From the NCBI GenBank assembly GCA_030407315.1, contig JALQPE010000581.1:1-64000 (forward strand): a stretch of 64,000 bases of DNA, read 5' to 3'. This document shows positions 52,810-64,000 of the stretch, piece after piece. Within the stretch, counting starts at the first letter, position 1. Every line of letters begins with the position of its first letter. The DNA is from Asparagopsis taxiformis. Its lineage: Eukaryota > Rhodophyta > Florideophyceae > Bonnemaisoniales > Bonnemaisoniaceae. A program made the translations under genes and the position numbers. Below the pieces are notes generated by a model that saw nothing but the letters and a program-made list of their open reading frames with translations, was not told the DNA's origin and made no database searches.

Positions 52810-54340
52810 CGATATTTGCGACTTAGAGGGAACGAAAATAGATGTTTGAAGTGCAGAAGGTGTCTGCCTCTGCCATCACATCACATAAAGCCTTTGTCGT
52901 GGTGCAAATCCGATTCGGAAACAAGAAATACATACAGAACTGGTTTCACAGAATCGGGAGCTCCCTCAGTGCAAAACTCTCCGGAATTAGCTCCGTGTCC
53001 TAATCATCCATTACGTAGAGTGCCAAAAATATCCTGATTAATGCTGGTAGCTCTCGGAGTAAGGCAGAGAAATGGTACAACTTCAATTTGTTGGAAGGGG
53101 CGAACGTATAGACATCACCCTGCATTGTGAAACAATCTATAATTTCTCCACCTATCTTCAGTCAAAGTAGAACTCAAGATAGGATATGATTACTCCGCAC
53201 GAATTACCTAAAGGCCCCTTCTAGTCTGATGGAAACAGTGGGAGTTCTTGATTCTCATAGAGAGAGTGATTGAGACTTAATTTCGACTGTTGGTTTCCAC
53301 AGCTCGGCATCATGAGCCATTGATACGCATTAGAGCTTCATACAGTTCTTGACTTATTGCTTCGAATTGCTTGTAACACATGTCAGCCAGAATTATATTT
53401 TCACGTTGTGCATTTTGAGAGAACCAGCCTTTTTCGGATCCATGATCAATATCAATTTGAGCTCTCTGCGCATCGGATAAGAGTAGTAGAAATCTGCTCG
53501 ACTGATAATCAACCTTCGAAATCAGTTGAGAGTGCTGCTTAAGCTTGATTGCAGCTTAAGTTATGATCGTTCTCACCATCTTTTGAATAGTAGGACTACG
53601 TATAAAGGTAAGAAAAATCTTTAATCAGATCATACGGATCCTATTACTACTGTTGTCCTATTTCCAAGCAGGGATACGGAGCTCCTGGAATCTTCAGTTT
53701 CCTGGGCCATGGAAGCTTCACGTTGATTTCGAAAGCAGAGAATTCTTGTATGCTTTCAGGCAGCTAGGATGAGTTTGAACTGACTATATGTATATTTCAA
53801 CGCCTTCAAATAGCTATTGCAGTTCATAATGTCTAATATTACTTTCTCAAATAAGTCCTAATACTAAAAAGTTATATATGCTTTCATATGGGATAGTTTA
53901 TGACGTATTGGAAACCTTCCGCGACCATTACGGTCTATGTTCCTTATTATTAATTTAGCGTACTGTATGAGGATGTAATATTCCAATGAAGGAGAAGAAA
54001 TATATGGACAACTTCATGGCTTTATTATAGCTCTATTTACTCTCCTGAGTTTTGTCATAAAGAATATGAGATGACAGAGTGAGCTGGCGAAACTGCGCAG
54101 ACTCAAGACGACATTGAAACAAGGCCCGAAAGGGGAGCTATTGTTTTGAGAAGCTTCAGTGGTGTACTGAAGAAAATGACGATATGATGAGAGCTGAGAA
54201 ACCTATCCCTATTCTGGGGCTTCTTAAGGAATTCAAATTTGTTCCCAATCAGACAATGGAGATGTTCAAACTCTTTCTATCGGAACAGTTCACTTTGTTG
54301 GTAACAAGTTCTTGATCAGACGAGAGACATTGATCTCACC
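52810..54340. other. Intergenic DNA between recombinase and first solo-domain gene
   Basis: The two genes are divergent, so promoters for both should lie in this 1.5 kb. No coding sequence or clear repeat is seen. Confidence 0.35.
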
Positions 54341-55030
54341 ATGGAAGAAAAGAAAAACTGTGGAGGAGCGGCTGCAGAATCAAACTCCAAATCTGAGCCA
54401 AGCTTCTACGGTCTACCCCTTCCCATGCCTGGTCCGGGGACTGGTCATAGCTATGAAGCCTCGTGGAAATCTTATCTTGCAACTTTACCATCAAACTTTT
54501 GTCAAGGAAACAGAGCACAAATGCGATATCCTCGAATTTTTCTCAGTGAAACTCTGACGTTCGAGGGTCTAGAGCTCAATCATTGGAACTGTGCGGATAT
54601 CGATCATATATTCAAAGAAAAATGGAGCTCGTCTGTTGAACCGGAGGGTTTCTTGTCTGATCATATGTACTTCCGGAGCACAATTGGACAATTTGCTAGA
54701 TTCTGTGTAGCGAGGGGAGAAAGTGACATAATGCTATTCCATAAGACTGGGAAAGTGTTCTATCTAGCTTCTCTTTCTGACTCAATGCGATTATTCATAG
54801 ACTCTTCTGTGGAACTTTACTTGGAGAAGTCATCTGTGTCCAGCATACTTTTCTCTAGGATGCTTCATCTCATTGACTTGTGCAAAGAGGCAGAAACATT
54901 TTTCATCTCCAGTCTAGACTACAAGTTATATGAGCAAGTTCTCAGCAATAAGGAATATCTTTATGGATACATTGAAACTAACAGCTTATCATCTCTTCAT
55001 GGGAAGGAGTCAGATGGTGGTAGTTCCTAA
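54341..55030 (+). CDS. Stand-alone recombinase N-terminal-domain protein (1)
   Basis: 229 residues, ATG start, stop reached cleanly. After a disordered Ser/Pro-rich start it aligns with the core-binding region of the tyrosine recombinase at 51.0-52.8 kb: FEGLELNHWNCADIDHIFKE, FRSTIGQFARFCVARGESDI and LHLIDLCKEAETFFI. It ends before any catalytic domain, and no catalytic remnant follows within 1 kb. It is even closer to the protein at 56.9 kb (SWKSYLATLPSNFC versus TWRSYINSLPANFC). DNA binding without catalysis is the inference, so it may compete with or tether the recombinase. Confidence 0.65.
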   Translation: MEEKKNCGGAAAESNSKSEPSFYGLPLPMPGPGTGHSYEASWKSYLATLPSNFCQGNRAQMRYPRIFLSETLTFEGLELNHWNCADIDHIFKEKWSSSVEPEGFLSDHMYFRSTIGQFARFCVARGESDIMLFHKTGKVFYLASLSDSMRLFIDSSVELYLEKSSVSSILFSRMLHLIDLCKEAETFFISSLDYKLYEQVLSNKEYLYGYIETNSLSSLHGKESDGGSS

Positions 55031-56931
55031 GCAAGGTCATTGCGGTCGTTCATTGCTTTTAAAGTAAACAAAAGCTCTCAGCTGGCTCCAGGCCTGGAAT
55101 TGTAACTCGTTTCAGCATTTCCGTACCGATTTCTTGAGGTTAGTAAAATAATTCTTCTTCTACTTGAGATCTGTCTATGGAGAAAGCTGATATAAATCAT
55201 CCAACATTATTCTCCATAGAGTGTATCCCACTACATTACGAATAAATCATGTCCTGGGATACATTTCTCTACAGAATTCAGGAGCTTTACGGGAAAATGG
55301 CGTACTAACCGACACGGTGCTGGCCGAAGCCGTATAAGCACCATTCTTCTATATCGCCAGTTTACAGATTTTCAGTAAAGTAGATCCGAAATTCTTTCAC
55401 TTTGTATGATACCACTATTCCTATTTGGAAAGATCACCGAAAAGCTCTGTATAGACTTGGGATAGAACGCAATAAAGAGCATCTTGAACGACTTTTCGTA
55501 CCAAGCTTTGGAATGGAGGCTTTCTCGCGTTCAAGCCATTCCTACCAGCCTCTGGTGTTTCCTTCTCACAAGCTTTCCAAGTATGTCATGCAGAGGGTAT
55601 AAGATAGCTCTCCGGTTGTATTCGCTTATTTTAATATAAAATTGATCCACGCTTCAATAATAAAATCATGATAGTAGTGAATTTACTCCTCAAGTCGGGA
55701 GGACAAACTTGTATCAAATATAATACATGAATGAATCATCCATGGCCCTGGAGATCCAGTTTAGAAGTATTACGAACACATCTATTTACCAATATACGGT
55801 TCATTATCTGTACTGAGTCAGTGCTATCATAATAAAAAGTTCTAGAGCTGGCTGTCACCTATCTATAACAGTTCTGAAATGCTGGAAACCTAAAATTGTC
55901 CTTCACGGAGTACTATGGAACCAAAGCTCTCCAAAAGCAACAGCCAACTCTAATGGTATATTCAATTCTAGGGATTCCAATGTGCTAAACGTTATGAGAA
56001 AAAATTAAATTTTCTACTGTAGATAGAACACTCTCTCTGAGTATGTTCTCGTTCTCTGATTTCATACTTTCGAGCAGGTTTTGACTGTATATGACGTAAA
56101 AATATTTTTAGTACACGTGGCTTGAAACTCTACCATGGTACTTTTCCTGCAAACGCGCGAGAAAAAGAGAAACTATGCTGCTTAAGCACCTTTCCATATC
56201 AATATAATGCAATTCATTTGTTCTAGAATGGAAGTATGCCGACCAATTTACCAATCAACTCCTGTAAAGCACTGATTGGAAGAATGCTTTGATGAAATCA
56301 ATACGTCGGGCTCTGAAGCTCATCCACGTGTTCTACTTGTTATGGTGAGTTAATTTATTATATTTCTGCACTCCTGATTCGATTCATTACGATTTTCTCC
56401 TTTCGACGAGGCTGCCAGCTTGGCTCAGTGAGCCGTTCTGCAAGAGAATACGAATCGGAAACTTTTAGCGGTCTCATATATGAAACTTTGAATCCTTGGC
56501 TTTGTCTATACTTGGCTGAACGCACATTGGAGGGATAAAAGACGATTCATGCGAGATCTATGGAGTACTCAACCGCTTTATCGTATACGCTAGAGATATA
56601 CGTGGCTACCTCTGCCCTCACTTTCGAAATCAACCAATGTAAGCTGGGATTAGTAACAACCTAGAATATATTGCAGTTTAGCGATTGGTCAGCTCTTTAG
56701 TTCGTTTTCAATCAGTTCTGTCTCAGTCATATAGAGTACGCTCCCGGCTCAGATGAACCCAAACTGCCAGTAATGGCTCAGCCCCCTAGACTGTTACATT
56801 TTCCGCATATAAAAGAAAGAAAAGAGTATTTTCAACCAACACGTCCCGAACTGGAGCTTGAAGTACAAGGCCTGTGATAACTTCATTCCTTGACTTGTAG
56901 TCTGGGAAGAAGAAGAAGATTTCCAGAGAAA
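55031..56931. other. AT-rich DNA between the two solo-domain genes
   Basis: I searched for a recombinase catalytic domain downstream of the first solo gene and saw none. Only short frames are present. Confidence 0.4.
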
Positions 56932-57666
56932 ATGAGCACCCCAATGGAGGAACTCGAAGTCAAAGAAAGAAATCTGGAAGTTTCCATGTTGGATGAATCT
57001 GAGGAAACCGTGATTGCGAAGGAAGGATCTCGCGCTCATGAAGGAAATAATGACGATGACAATGGCGATTACCCGGACTATGCTGAAACATGGAGATCCT
57101 ACATAAACAGCCTACCAGCAAACTTTTGCTCAGGGTACTATGCCCGCATGGAGTACCCACTGATTCGCGATGGCGAGACAATCGAATATGTAGGACTCAA
57201 AATCAACCACTGGAACTCTGAGGATATGCACAAAGTGTTTGAAGAGACATGGGCTTGCTCAGATGACTCCGAACCATTCCTTGCGCAGTATTGCTCATTT
57301 CAAGAGACAATTGGAAAGCTTGCTAGGTTCTGTGTGGCAAGAGGTGATTGCAATATCGAATCATTGCATTGTAGAGGTAATCTTTTCCGTCTGGCTTCGA
57401 AGAAGGAATCAATTCGACAATTCATCAAAAAGCAAGAGACTCAGGGGAGATATACAACAGTTCTTTGTATGTCGACGCATCTTCTAACACTATGCCAGGA
57501 AGCCGAGATATACTTTATCTGTACTCTCAACAATCCAATGTATGAGAGGGTTTTGGAGAATAGAGAGTACTTCTGTGCCCTAGTGGACGCATACAAGAGC
57601 TCAGCTCGCAGTTTCGGTGGATTCCCCAGTGCTAAAAGAGCTGAAGATATGTATGAGAGCTCTTAG
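56932..57666 (+). CDS. Stand-alone recombinase N-terminal-domain protein (2)
   Basis: 244 residues from the ATG at 56932. An acidic N-terminal 50 residues (EGNNDDDNGDYPDYAE) precede the same domain as in the recombinase and its sister: YVGLKINHWNSEDMHKVFEE, FQETIGKLARFCVARGDCNI and HLLTLCQEAEIYFICTLNNP. It ends SAKRAEDMYESS, at the same domain boundary as the first solo protein. Two independent ORFs ending at the same boundary argue for a real protein class rather than chance truncation. Confidence 0.66.
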   Translation: MSTPMEELEVKERNLEVSMLDESEETVIAKEGSRAHEGNNDDDNGDYPDYAETWRSYINSLPANFCSGYYARMEYPLIRDGETIEYVGLKINHWNSEDMHKVFEETWACSDDSEPFLAQYCSFQETIGKLARFCVARGDCNIESLHCRGNLFRLASKKESIRQFIKKQETQGRYTTVLCMSTHLLTLCQEAEIYFICTLNNPMYERVLENREYFCALVDAYKSSARSFGGFPSAKRAEDMYESS

Positions 57667-58945
57667 TTTCCACTTCAAGCATATGTGGACCGAAACATAG
57701 GAGAGGGATATACGGCTACGAAAGATTCCTAGAATTATTCCAGCATTCATCACCCTAGCTTTTTCTAGCTCTTACAGTTTCGTTTATGTAGGCATGAACC
57801 AGATATCATTGATGAATTAACACTAAGTTGGTTCCTGCCCCCAAGTAGCTGGCGGTACTCCATACCCTTTGACTTTCTGTCATCTACTCAGTGATATGGC
57901 CGTTTTATGTTATGACAGAAAAATCTTAGGATTGATATGAGCGTCCTGCTATACCTCGATGGTATGCTATCACTGTACGAAGCATCCAGTATTTGAATTT
58001 CAGAAATTGCCGGTTCACGTAGAGCAAGCTACCGATTTTAAAAGTTAGATATCAGAAGCCTCCGGAACCGAAATGTACCACCAGAGTTGCTATGTAAGCC
58101 TTTAGTCTTCACAGCCTTCAAGATCGTTTGAAGAATGTGCACATGCCGCGACTACGCGCAGTATTCACTCAGTGTGGATTGATGGGTGGCTGTAGTTCTC
58201 AACGTTTTCGAGTCCAGACTGGGCTGGATCGATTACGGCTGGGCCACAAATGTTTTGCGTCCCATTGGCTAGTGCAAATAGCCAGACCGGTTGCCGCTGC
58301 AGTGCGCCGAAAGTGACAGATTTCACTGACCCCAGAAGTAAGTCCAAAACCTCCGCGCAGGTGCATGTCTGACTTACTTCCCAGCGGCACGCGGCTGGCT
58401 GAGGGAAGAAATCCGACATTGCCGCCGCGCAAGTTTCACATGTGTGTAATGGATTCTAAAAAATTGAATTGAAATTTTTTTAACGTTATTGATGCGTGGC
58501 TGATACAGTTTCTACAAGTCAGCTCACGTCAGCATGGCCCACAATAACGCTGGGAACCGTACAGCTCTCGCAGTGTTTGGAACATCGAACGACTAGAACA
58601 CAGGTAGTAAATCTCCAGGCAATATCACTATTGACGCAAAAAAGAGGCATCACATGATTATTATTATGGAGCACTCAGCATCAACTCTTCCTTTTACGAG
58701 ACAGGTCTCCACGGCGTATATTCGATGTTTAGTTCTTTTTGCTGTTGCCTGATTCGCGGGATACTACTCGAAAAGAAATATCTGGTCTGTGGTATTATAT
58801 CGGTGAATCGAGAATGACATTGATTGCGTCATCCGCGCACTGTTCTGGTGGCTGATCTGTACACAATACAACACGATACACCACAACTATTGAAACCACA
58901 TCGACAAAAAGCAGCGGCGGAACTGACCTCCTCCAGCAGAGTGGA
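57667..58945. other. Intergenic DNA
   Basis: Overlapping short frames at 58130-58430 on both strands have no domain support. No gene is called. Confidence 0.35.
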
Positions 58946-59545
58946 ATGGCGAGGGAGCAACGGTCCGATGCAATGCCGCAACACCAAGCGCACGTGCTGG
59001 CTCAGAAGATCATCCGTTTCATGGTGTGTAGGAACACCACGAGGAAGCCAGTGGAAAGGTCAGAGCTTCCCTGGCATATTTTCGCCGGCATTGCAGAGAA
59101 CAATTCACTTTGAGGGTGCAATCAGCAAAGAGTGTTTGAAGAAGTGTTTGCAGACACACAACCGCAGCTTCACTCGAGTTTTGGAATGGAACTTGTAGAA
59201 CTTTATCTGAGAAGACCATGTCGACAGCAGAAGAGTGCGGACGGACAACAAGTGCGCGGTCTTACTGGTGGCAGAACAGCGACCCAGACTGCAGATTCCG
59301 ACAGTATGAAGGATTATATCCTCGTATCTTTTTTGTCACCGGAGAGTCGTGCTGTGGACAGAAAAATGCTAGTGGAAATCTCTCTGCTGAGTTTAATTGT
59401 AGCCTTCATATTCGTAGAGCTTGACTGCTGCGTGACGCAGACGGAACCATACGACGCGCTTTGTCGGGTTAGATTCAATGTACAGGGCAGGATAGCTGTC
59501 AATCGTGGAGAAATATGGAACAAAGGCAAAACGATGAGGACCTAG
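58946..59545 (+). CDS. NSE3/MAGE-like protein with an in-frame TGA
   Basis: NSE3 is the MAGE-domain subunit of the SMC5/6 DNA-repair complex. The frame starts at ATG 58946 and reads HVLAQKIIRFMVCRNTTRKP, then VERSELPWHIF, as in the first winged helix of MAGE domains. After a TGA at 59111-59113 the same frame continues with VFEEVFADTQPQLHSSFGME LVEL, then KDYILVSFLSPESRAVD and LVEISLLSLIVAFIFVEL, matching the rest of the domain. So one stop interrupts an otherwise continuous 199-residue protein. A 72-nt GT-AG intron (about 59060-59131) would remove the stop and keep frame but would also delete conserved-looking sequence. The alternatives are a base error or a recent pseudogene. Confidence 0.6.
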
Positions 59546-61181
59546 ATTCAATCGACGCTACCAATGTAGTGGTGCTTGGAGGGACTGCCAGGGAATGACG
59601 GTACGTACACATACACAATTTTATTCCGACTGCGAGCAGAGCTAAGCGACTCGGACTTGCTGATTACGTGGACGACATTCTAGGAACCGACCTATTGGGA
59701 CGGGGCCGATAGATACGGAACTGTTGCAGAAGGACTTGGTGAGACCGGACGCAGAGACCTACGAACGCGAATAGATGAAGCTTCATCGGAGACATTCTTT
59801 GCTTGAGCTCTTCGGTAGTCAGCTGGTCAGTTCCCGGCATGTCTACTGAGCAGCAGTAGCCCAAAATGATGGAATTGTACTGTGTGGTTACTACATTCCT
59901 AAGGATACCATACATGTCTCTGTTTTGGTGTTAATGGGTCTGAGTGCAAGTGAAACTGAGATAGAGAATTAGGGGATATGCAGATCATACAGGACTATCT
60001 TACCTAGTATTATGTCTGAGTAGCTAGATCATATCATTGTATGGTGGGTTGTGTCTATGATGTTGGCGTTATTTGGAGATCCGTGACGACCCGATGAACA
60101 TGGTCATACACATGTAGACAACAGTAATATTGCATGCTCCATGCTTCCGGCGTACTGCCTGTCTGGACCTTCTCTAGCATCGTTCGTTTCCTGAGTTGTA
60201 CAACTAGATCGCATCCGAAGTGCTGTTGACAGCGACAAATGGTTCAGGGAGCTACCTAGCGCGTTTCGCCCGCCTCGAACTAACTATGTGTTGTAAGGCG
60301 GGTATACATTTGCAGCCCGTCGTAACACTACGCGTATCCTTTTTAGCCTTGGTAATTTTTCCTCTCTTTTGTTCCTGCTGGCAGGAAACACATTTTCGCC
60401 GCAGTCGCACTTGATGCTCTGGGTGTTGGGATCGTGACGGAATTGGTTGGACGCTTCCAGTGGTGGACACATCAGCTCACAACGGCCGGCTACAAGGCGT
60501 ACTACAGATGCACACTTGTACCCAGCACTGCGTGCTACGTCGACGGATGGGGATCTCCATCTCGAGCAGTTTTTATTGGTTGTTTCAGGAAAAACCGATG
60601 CAGTAGGTGGATTCGAGGCTGGCATGAGATGGCAAATAAATAATTGAAAAAGGCATAATTTGAATAGAATCAAATATGATAAAGCAGCATGCTCGGCCAC
60701 GCTGCACACGCCCGTGCTTCTCTTGAATAGAACGTTACTATGCTCTGTGTACTGCCGCGAGAGTCATGGTGCCTCTGCGTCAACGTACATATAATGATTT
60801 TTGCCATATTCTCTGCACTGTGCAGTATTGAACTTGCAGAAATGCGCTTATGGGCGTCTGGTTGCTACTTGCATATAACTTTCCGTCTCAACTACTGTAG
60901 ACTTGCGCGACCTAGGATAGGTTACCCCAAACAGCCCAACATTAGCAGTTCATGATGTCTCCTTACGTTGGATACGTTCCGCGTTATCATCAGTGTTTCC
61001 CTGTCAGTGCCACACCAGCTACAGGTAGATAGATAAGTACGTAGCTAAACGACTTAATGGTTTATATAATTTTCACCATTATCATAACAGTTCCATCAAT
61101 TTGCTCTGTCCAGCTTGAGTGTATGTACATTTTGAAAAACGTATCCAGTTACTAACTGGCTAGTATTAATTCCAATTTTCT
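59546..61181. other. Intergenic DNA
   Basis: Short overlapping frames only. One near 60540-60650 ends LHLEQFLLVVSGKTDAVGGF but has no credible start. No repeat or RNA gene is recognised. Confidence 0.35.
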
Positions 61182-64000
61182 TCATGCCGTTGTTGGTATT
61201 GGTACACGGGCAATATGTGTATGTTGCACATCTTCTTCCATATCGTTGATACGCAACTTGTATCCATTCAGATAAACGCTATCTTGTAATCTACAGAAGT
61301 CCCTCGTCATGTACACATGAAATCGAACGTGCATGTTGTCCCTGTCCTCGACGTAGTGCGGCCCATTTCCTTCTTCTCCGCCAGCACCACCATGTGGCAG
61401 GTCTCCCCTTGCAATCAGCACAGAATATGGGGGCACAAAGACGAGACGAGAAGGTAGCCGCCGTCCAATCTTTTGGGCCAATTGCAACTCACAGTGTAGT
61501 ACAATGTGTCCTTTCGGCCAGACACGGATGTGGAAACCATCAGCACCGCTCATCATACCAAAGTAGGAAAGATTTGCTGTTCCTGGATTCCAGGGAACGG
61601 CACCTTCGATGCTTCCATAGTCAAGCTGCTCGAAGTCGAAGTGCGGCAGCTGCGGTGGTGCATGCTTTGTATGAAACAGAAGTCTTGAGCCTGTAACTGG
61701 GAAAAGCAGTGGTCGCTCGTGGTCCTCATCCTGGATGATATCTTGGCTGAGAGACGCCAGTGCAGCTTCAGCTAACAATCGGTTGCGAAACACTTCGGAA
61801 TGATTTTTAATGCAATCGTCAACCAGCGCTTTGACATCCACAGAGAATCTTCCTATTCCCATCCTTGCATTGCCACTGTCCACCAGCTCGCCGCGATTGA
61901 AAATATGTTTCCATGGCTGCTCTGCACTTTGCTCCTGGACCGGCGTTTCCCCTTCCCAAAACTTGGCAAAGTGTGTGATGACGCTGTCCAGTGCCATTGC
62001 AATTGGTGATTCTTCGAAAACTCCAGGAAGAACTGTCCATCCAGCACTGTGCAGCTCACCCTTTCTCTCACGACAATACGCTCTGTGACCAAGTTCACTT
62101 GCCATTGAACCTTCTGGGTGATTCCCTGCGTAATATTGCTGAGCACAGCGCTGCTTCAGGAAGCTGCTAAGTACTGTCATGTTTTCGTTGGTAATGAAAT
62201 GTCGCCAGGCGCCCTTCTCGTGACACATTGTCGGCAGCTTCTGCACTCCTGTCGGATCTGGAAGTGTGGCACATATCTTGTCATAAAAAGGCGGTAGATG
62301 AACTCTGCTACTAACCGGAGACTCTGAGTGCCGTGGCAGTGCTGTTGCCGGCTCTTGCTCTAGGCTGATATCCATTGTGGGCAAACTTGGCTCTTCTTCA
62401 ACAACGCTATGCATGCTTGCCCCATCATTGCTCTTTCTGGTGCGCTTCTTCCATCTTTGTGACGAAATTTCTGCTGAGCTTCGCTTGACGCCACAACCAG
62501 GCTCCAGTGTTGCACCAAGGGGATCGTCACAGCCAGCACCACTATCAAGTATCTCTTCACTTTCCGTACCAGCGTCAGTGTTCATCGTCACCAGGGCATC
62601 TCTCGGAGTATTTGCGCTCGTCGGTGTCTCTGTCATGACAGACATGTTCGTCGGTGATAGTGACGCACCTTTCTTTTCCAGTAGGTTAGCACCGCTACAT
62701 GAACCATTCCTCGCTGCCGTAGTAGGCGGAGGTTGCACTGCGTTTCCATCAACATCAGCTGCTGCTACAGCTCTTGAATTTGATGGACTTGTAGCAGTGG
62801 AACCGGTTTCTATGGTTCTTCCCTCACCAGCCTCGCTCGGTTTATTCGCTGACTCTGCCAGCAATGACAAATCCTTATTTGGAGAATGTGGTCCATGTTC
62901 TGCTTCTATTGTCATCAATTCCGGTGATCGCGGAAATACAGTCACAGGAGCTTGAATTGTTGCTTTTTCGGCCCCTTTTCCCTGTTCTGAAGACTGAACC
63001 ACAGTGGGTGGTATTGAATCTAGCTTCTTGCTCGGCGGCACAGCTGGGTTTTCTTTGTCTGCATAAGCCGAACGTGCAGTAGTCGTATCTTGAGTAGTTA
63101 CAGCCGTACTGGGAGCAAGGAGGGGCTGTGGAATTGGTGGCGGCGACAGCAGAGGTGCCGACAGCTGCGCATCCTTTGGGGGAACTAGAGCATCGACTGG
63201 CAAGAGAGGCTTGAGGAACATATCGGGCTGAAAACCTGTTTGTGTGCCGAGCTGATGTCTCCACTTGCGATTGAAAGGCCACTGCACCATGATTCGTTCC
63301 AGCTGAATCATGGTGTGCTCAGATTTCCATGCCGTTTTTGGATCCCATTGCATGAGGTAGGACATTATGATAGTAGCGACAGTCAATTGTGGGAAATACT
63401 CTTTGGCCGGCCGACCGTCAGCAGTCGGAAGCGGTTTGCAGTATCTTGAAATGAGAATTTCCCAGATTGTGGGATGTGGAGCACCGCATCGCTCTTTTGC
63501 AAGGTCCTGCATACGTTCCAGTGCCTGTGCTATCAGCTGTAGAAATTTAGTCACCTGAGCACGATCCACTGAGCTCAGTCTGAGCCGCTTTCTCTCCTGC
63601 TGGAGACGATAAAGGGCAATCATCATTGTGCACTTGACCGCATCCGGTGCCTCATTGAATGTCTGTCGCGCAAATGTGCGCATCGACCACAATCCAGTTG
63701 TCACGCGCTGGCCTTCATGCGTGAAGGAGCTGAATAGCAGAAAGCGTGCTCGCGGTGAGCCGATTAGCGAAGCTCCCAGCCGAATAAATTGCGCCTGTCT
63801 TGACCTTGCAGTCGTTTGTTCAGCACCGGAAATGGATGCGGATGTTGGGTCGGTAGGGTCGGCTGCTTTGGTCAGGTCGGAATGACCGAGCATCCTATTC
63901 GTGTATGGAATCAAGTTGCAATACACAGCTTCTTCAATGAACTGATTCACTTTTGCCCAGATCGCAAGCGTGGTTGCGCCCGCTCTCTCGGATACTGCAA
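61182..64000 (-). CDS. Second 2-oxoglutarate/Fe(II) dioxygenase-like protein (5' end beyond window)
   Basis: The frame is open to the right edge of the window, so the N-terminus is missing; the visible part is about 939 residues. A helical N-terminal part (FIRLGASLIGSPRARFLLFS and LYRLQQERKRLRLSSVDRAQ) is followed by a long Pro/Ser/Thr-rich linker with a basic KRSSAEISSQRWKKRTRKS patch. The C-terminal beta-helix domain has HFD in PQLPHFDFEQLDY, the distal His in GDLPHGGAGGEEG and Arg in NMHVRFHVYMT. Order and spacing match the dioxygenase at 35-39 kb (HND...QHAGAG...RYHTY), so the two are paralogs. No ParB-like domain is visible in the part present; it could lie upstream. It is intact and well away from the repeat arrays. 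Confidence 0.75.
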   Translation of the reverse strand, partial: AVSERAGATTLAIWAKVNQFIEEAVYCNLIPYTNRMLGHSDLTKAADPTDPTSASISGAEQTTARSRQAQFIRLGASLIGSPRARFLLFSSFTHEGQRVTTGLWSMRTFARQTFNEAPDAVKCTMMIALYRLQQERKRLRLSSVDRAQVTKFLQLIAQALERMQDLAKERCGAPHPTIWEILISRYCKPLPTADGRPAKEYFPQLTVATIIMSYLMQWDPKTAWKSEHTMIQLERIMVQWPFNRKWRHQLGTQTGFQPDMFLKPLLPVDALVPPKDAQLSAPLLSPPPIPQPLLAPSTAVTTQDTTTARSAYADKENPAVPPSKKLDSIPPTVVQSSEQGKGAEKATIQAPVTVFPRSPELMTIEAEHGPHSPNKDLSLLAESANKPSEAGEGRTIETGSTATSPSNSRAVAAADVDGNAVQPPPTTAARNGSCSGANLLEKKGASLSPTNMSVMTETPTSANTPRDALVTMNTDAGTESEEILDSGAGCDDPLGATLEPGCGVKRSSAEISSQRWKKRTRKSNDGASMHSVVEEEPSLPTMDISLEQEPATALPRHSESPVSSRVHLPPFYDKICATLPDPTGVQKLPTMCHEKGAWRHFITNENMTVLSSFLKQRCAQQYYAGNHPEGSMASELGHRAYCRERKGELHSAGWTVLPGVFEESPIAMALDSVITHFAKFWEGETPVQEQSAEQPWKHIFNRGELVDSGNARMGIGRFSVDVKALVDDCIKNHSEVFRNRLLAEAALASLSQDIIQDEDHERPLLFPVTGSRLLFHTKHAPPQLPHFDFEQLDYGSIEGAVPWNPGTANLSYFGMMSGADGFHIRVWPKGHIVLHCELQLAQKIGRRLPSRLVFVPPYSVLIARGDLPHGGAGGEEGNGPHYVEDRDNMHVRFHVYMTRDFCRLQDSVYLNGYKLRINDMEEDVQHTHIARVPIPTTA

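Noticed and set aside
58824..59198. 124-residue ORF overlapping the MAGE-like gene
   Set aside because: The MAGE-like frame explains the region better and carries the family motifs.

Overview
The window looks like nuclear DNA of a multicellular red alga. Chondrus crispus or a close relative is my best guess, an inference from overall character. The supporting signs are compact eukaryotic housekeeping genes with few, very short GT-AG introns (63-86 nt), a tRNA gene with an extra segment in the D-loop (a habit known from red algae), and a large load of transposable elements. I see no plastid or mitochondrial genes.

Layout. Positions 1-18.8 kb form a dense housekeeping block: the 3' part of CDC27/APC3, a small intron-containing gene, a FkbM-type methyltransferase, tRNA-Lys(UUU), a QueC-like preQ0 synthase, a REV1-like BRCT protein ending in a PCNA-binding motif, an endonuclease/exonuclease/phosphatase-fold protein, a membrane protein, TMEM208/SND2, the exosome subunit RRP4, UDP-glucuronate decarboxylase (UXS) and a PHD-finger protein. 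Positions 20.1-28.5 kb hold a complete PiggyBac-type element next to a decayed Ty3/gypsy retroelement. The latter carries two inverted duplications with 27-bp arms. Positions 29.4-34.8 kb are repeats: GGACGTCC-centred modules, a 24-bp minisatellite, and a palindrome-rich satellite-like array.

The most interesting part is 32.8-44.7 kb. A 1318-residue protein joining a ParB-like domain to a 2-oxoglutarate/Fe(II) dioxygenase-like domain is enclosed by two near-identical direct-repeat arrays. Next to it, divergently oriented, is a beta-class DNA methyltransferase with a DPPY motif. A second dioxygenase of the same type runs off the window end (61.2-64.0 kb). Between them, in AT-rich gene-poor DNA, lie a Crypton-like tyrosine recombinase and two stand-alone copies of its N-terminal domain. 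I read this as mobile-element DNA encoding a possible write/oxidise DNA base-modification pair, with a recombinase and candidate truncated regulators nearby. The co-operation is inference; the domains and motifs are visible.

Quality note. Many genes break into consecutive frames, and in almost every case the shift equals one missing base (CDC27, the phosphatase-fold gene, the REV1-like gene, the PHD gene, the gypsy element, the methyltransferase). This one-way bias points to base undercalls in the assembly rather than gene death. The region at 47.9-49.7 kb shifts the other way and looks like a true pseudogene.
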